Source of the DNA: Sphingomonas sp. Leaf343 | GTDB lineage: Bacteria > Pseudomonadota > Alphaproteobacteria > Sphingomonadales > Sphingomonadaceae | Direction: 5' to 3' | DNA: 64,000 nt | Assembly (NCBI RefSeq): GCF_001423765.1 | Contig: NZ_LMPG01000001.1 | Location: forward strand, 564,073-628,072 | Part shown: positions 63,858 through 64,000 of the stretch, piece by piece | How the letters are laid out: the number at the start of each line of letters is the position of its first letter | Position numbering within the stretch: the first letter of the stretch is position 1 | Made by a program: the position numbers and the translations under genes | Notes under the pieces: generated by a model | Told to the model about the DNA's origin: nothing | Seen by the model: the letters and a program-made list of their open reading frames with translations, nothing else | Databases searched by the model: none

Positions 63858-64000
63858 ATGACCTCGATATCTTCCGATGCAGCGATCTCCATCAACGGCC
63901 TGTGCAAGACCTATCAGGGCGGCAAGCGTGCGCTCGACGGGGTGACGTTCGACGTGCCCCGCGGTCAGATCTTCGGGCTGCTTGGCCCGAACGGCGCGGG
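63858..64000 (+). CDS. ABC transporter ATP-binding protein, N-terminal part (cut by window edge)
   Basis: ATG 63858 opens a frame running off the right edge. The first ~47 codons read as an ABC ATPase start: a short leader, INGLCKTYQGGKRALDGVTF, then GQIFGLLGPNGAG, the beginning of Walker A. The style (KTY...GVTF...GQIFGLLGPNGAG) is that of CcmA/NodI/drug-export ATPases. The rest, including its permease, lies beyond the window. Confidence 0.8.
   Translation, partial: MTSISSDAAISINGLCKTYQGGKRALDGVTFDVPRGQIFGLLGPNGA

Overview
The window is a 64 kb piece of a GC-rich alphaproteobacterial chromosome, most likely Sphingomonas or a close relative in the Sphingomonadales. This rests on overall protein character (recognised from memory, not searched), a CcrM-type orphan GANTC methyltransferase, a heme oxygenase/bacteriophytochrome pair, PEP-CTERM proteins, an alphaproteobacterial SUV3-like helicase followed by S4, FdxA and CarD genes, and dispersed palindromic repeats of the kind common in sphingomonads. 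I see no rRNA, tRNA, IS element, prophage, CRISPR array or replication origin. Coding density is high and most of the DNA is ordinary core genome.

Layout. 1-9.2 kb is a signalling block: the end of a bacteriophytochrome kinase, a heme oxygenase translationally coupled to a DAACS symporter, a large PAS hybrid kinase, and a membrane GGDEF-EAL protein. 9.3-14.9 kb holds a small secreted protein, a YtrA-like GntR regulator, a nitroreductase, a POT peptide transporter, a PEP-CTERM GDSL esterase and a second DAACS symporter. 14.9-21.7 kb carries glmM, a DUF1272 gene, thiD-rnhB, ccrM, folP and a bestrophin. 21.9-26.8 kb has the bifunctional (p)ppGpp enzyme, a DUF2061 protein and an AsmA protein. 26.9-34.6 kb carries rpmI-rplT, a PEP-CTERM gene, pheST, an aldose epimerase-like gene and prfC. 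34.6-42 kb has a flippase, polA, a class A beta-lactamase-like lipoprotein, a YceD-like gene, a cytochrome bc1 chaperone and bamE.

42.1-48 kb is the most interesting accessory stretch. It is a probable operon with an NfrB-like glycosyltransferase, a putative outer-membrane partner, a TSUP exporter coupled to a TIGR02186 protein, and a HerA-like ATPase. 48-54 kb has an M23 peptidase, the SUV3-like helicase, an S4 protein, fdxA and carD. 54-58 kb has two tandem head-GIN (DUF2807) proteins behind a promoter covered by a perfect palindrome, then DUF1489, mgtE and a cyclophilin. 58-64 kb has a LysR regulator, a small-RNA-like element with a strong terminator, a two-AAA-domain CDC48-type ATPase, tldD, a small zinc-finger protein and the start of an ABC ATPase.

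Best leads: the terminator-ended RNA between lysR and cdc48; the reduced NfrA/NfrB-like pair without a c-di-GMP domain; five GANTC sites in the ccrM upstream region; the operator-like palindrome over the GIN promoter; the phytochrome/heme oxygenase/symporter arrangement; and several families of dispersed inverted repeats.
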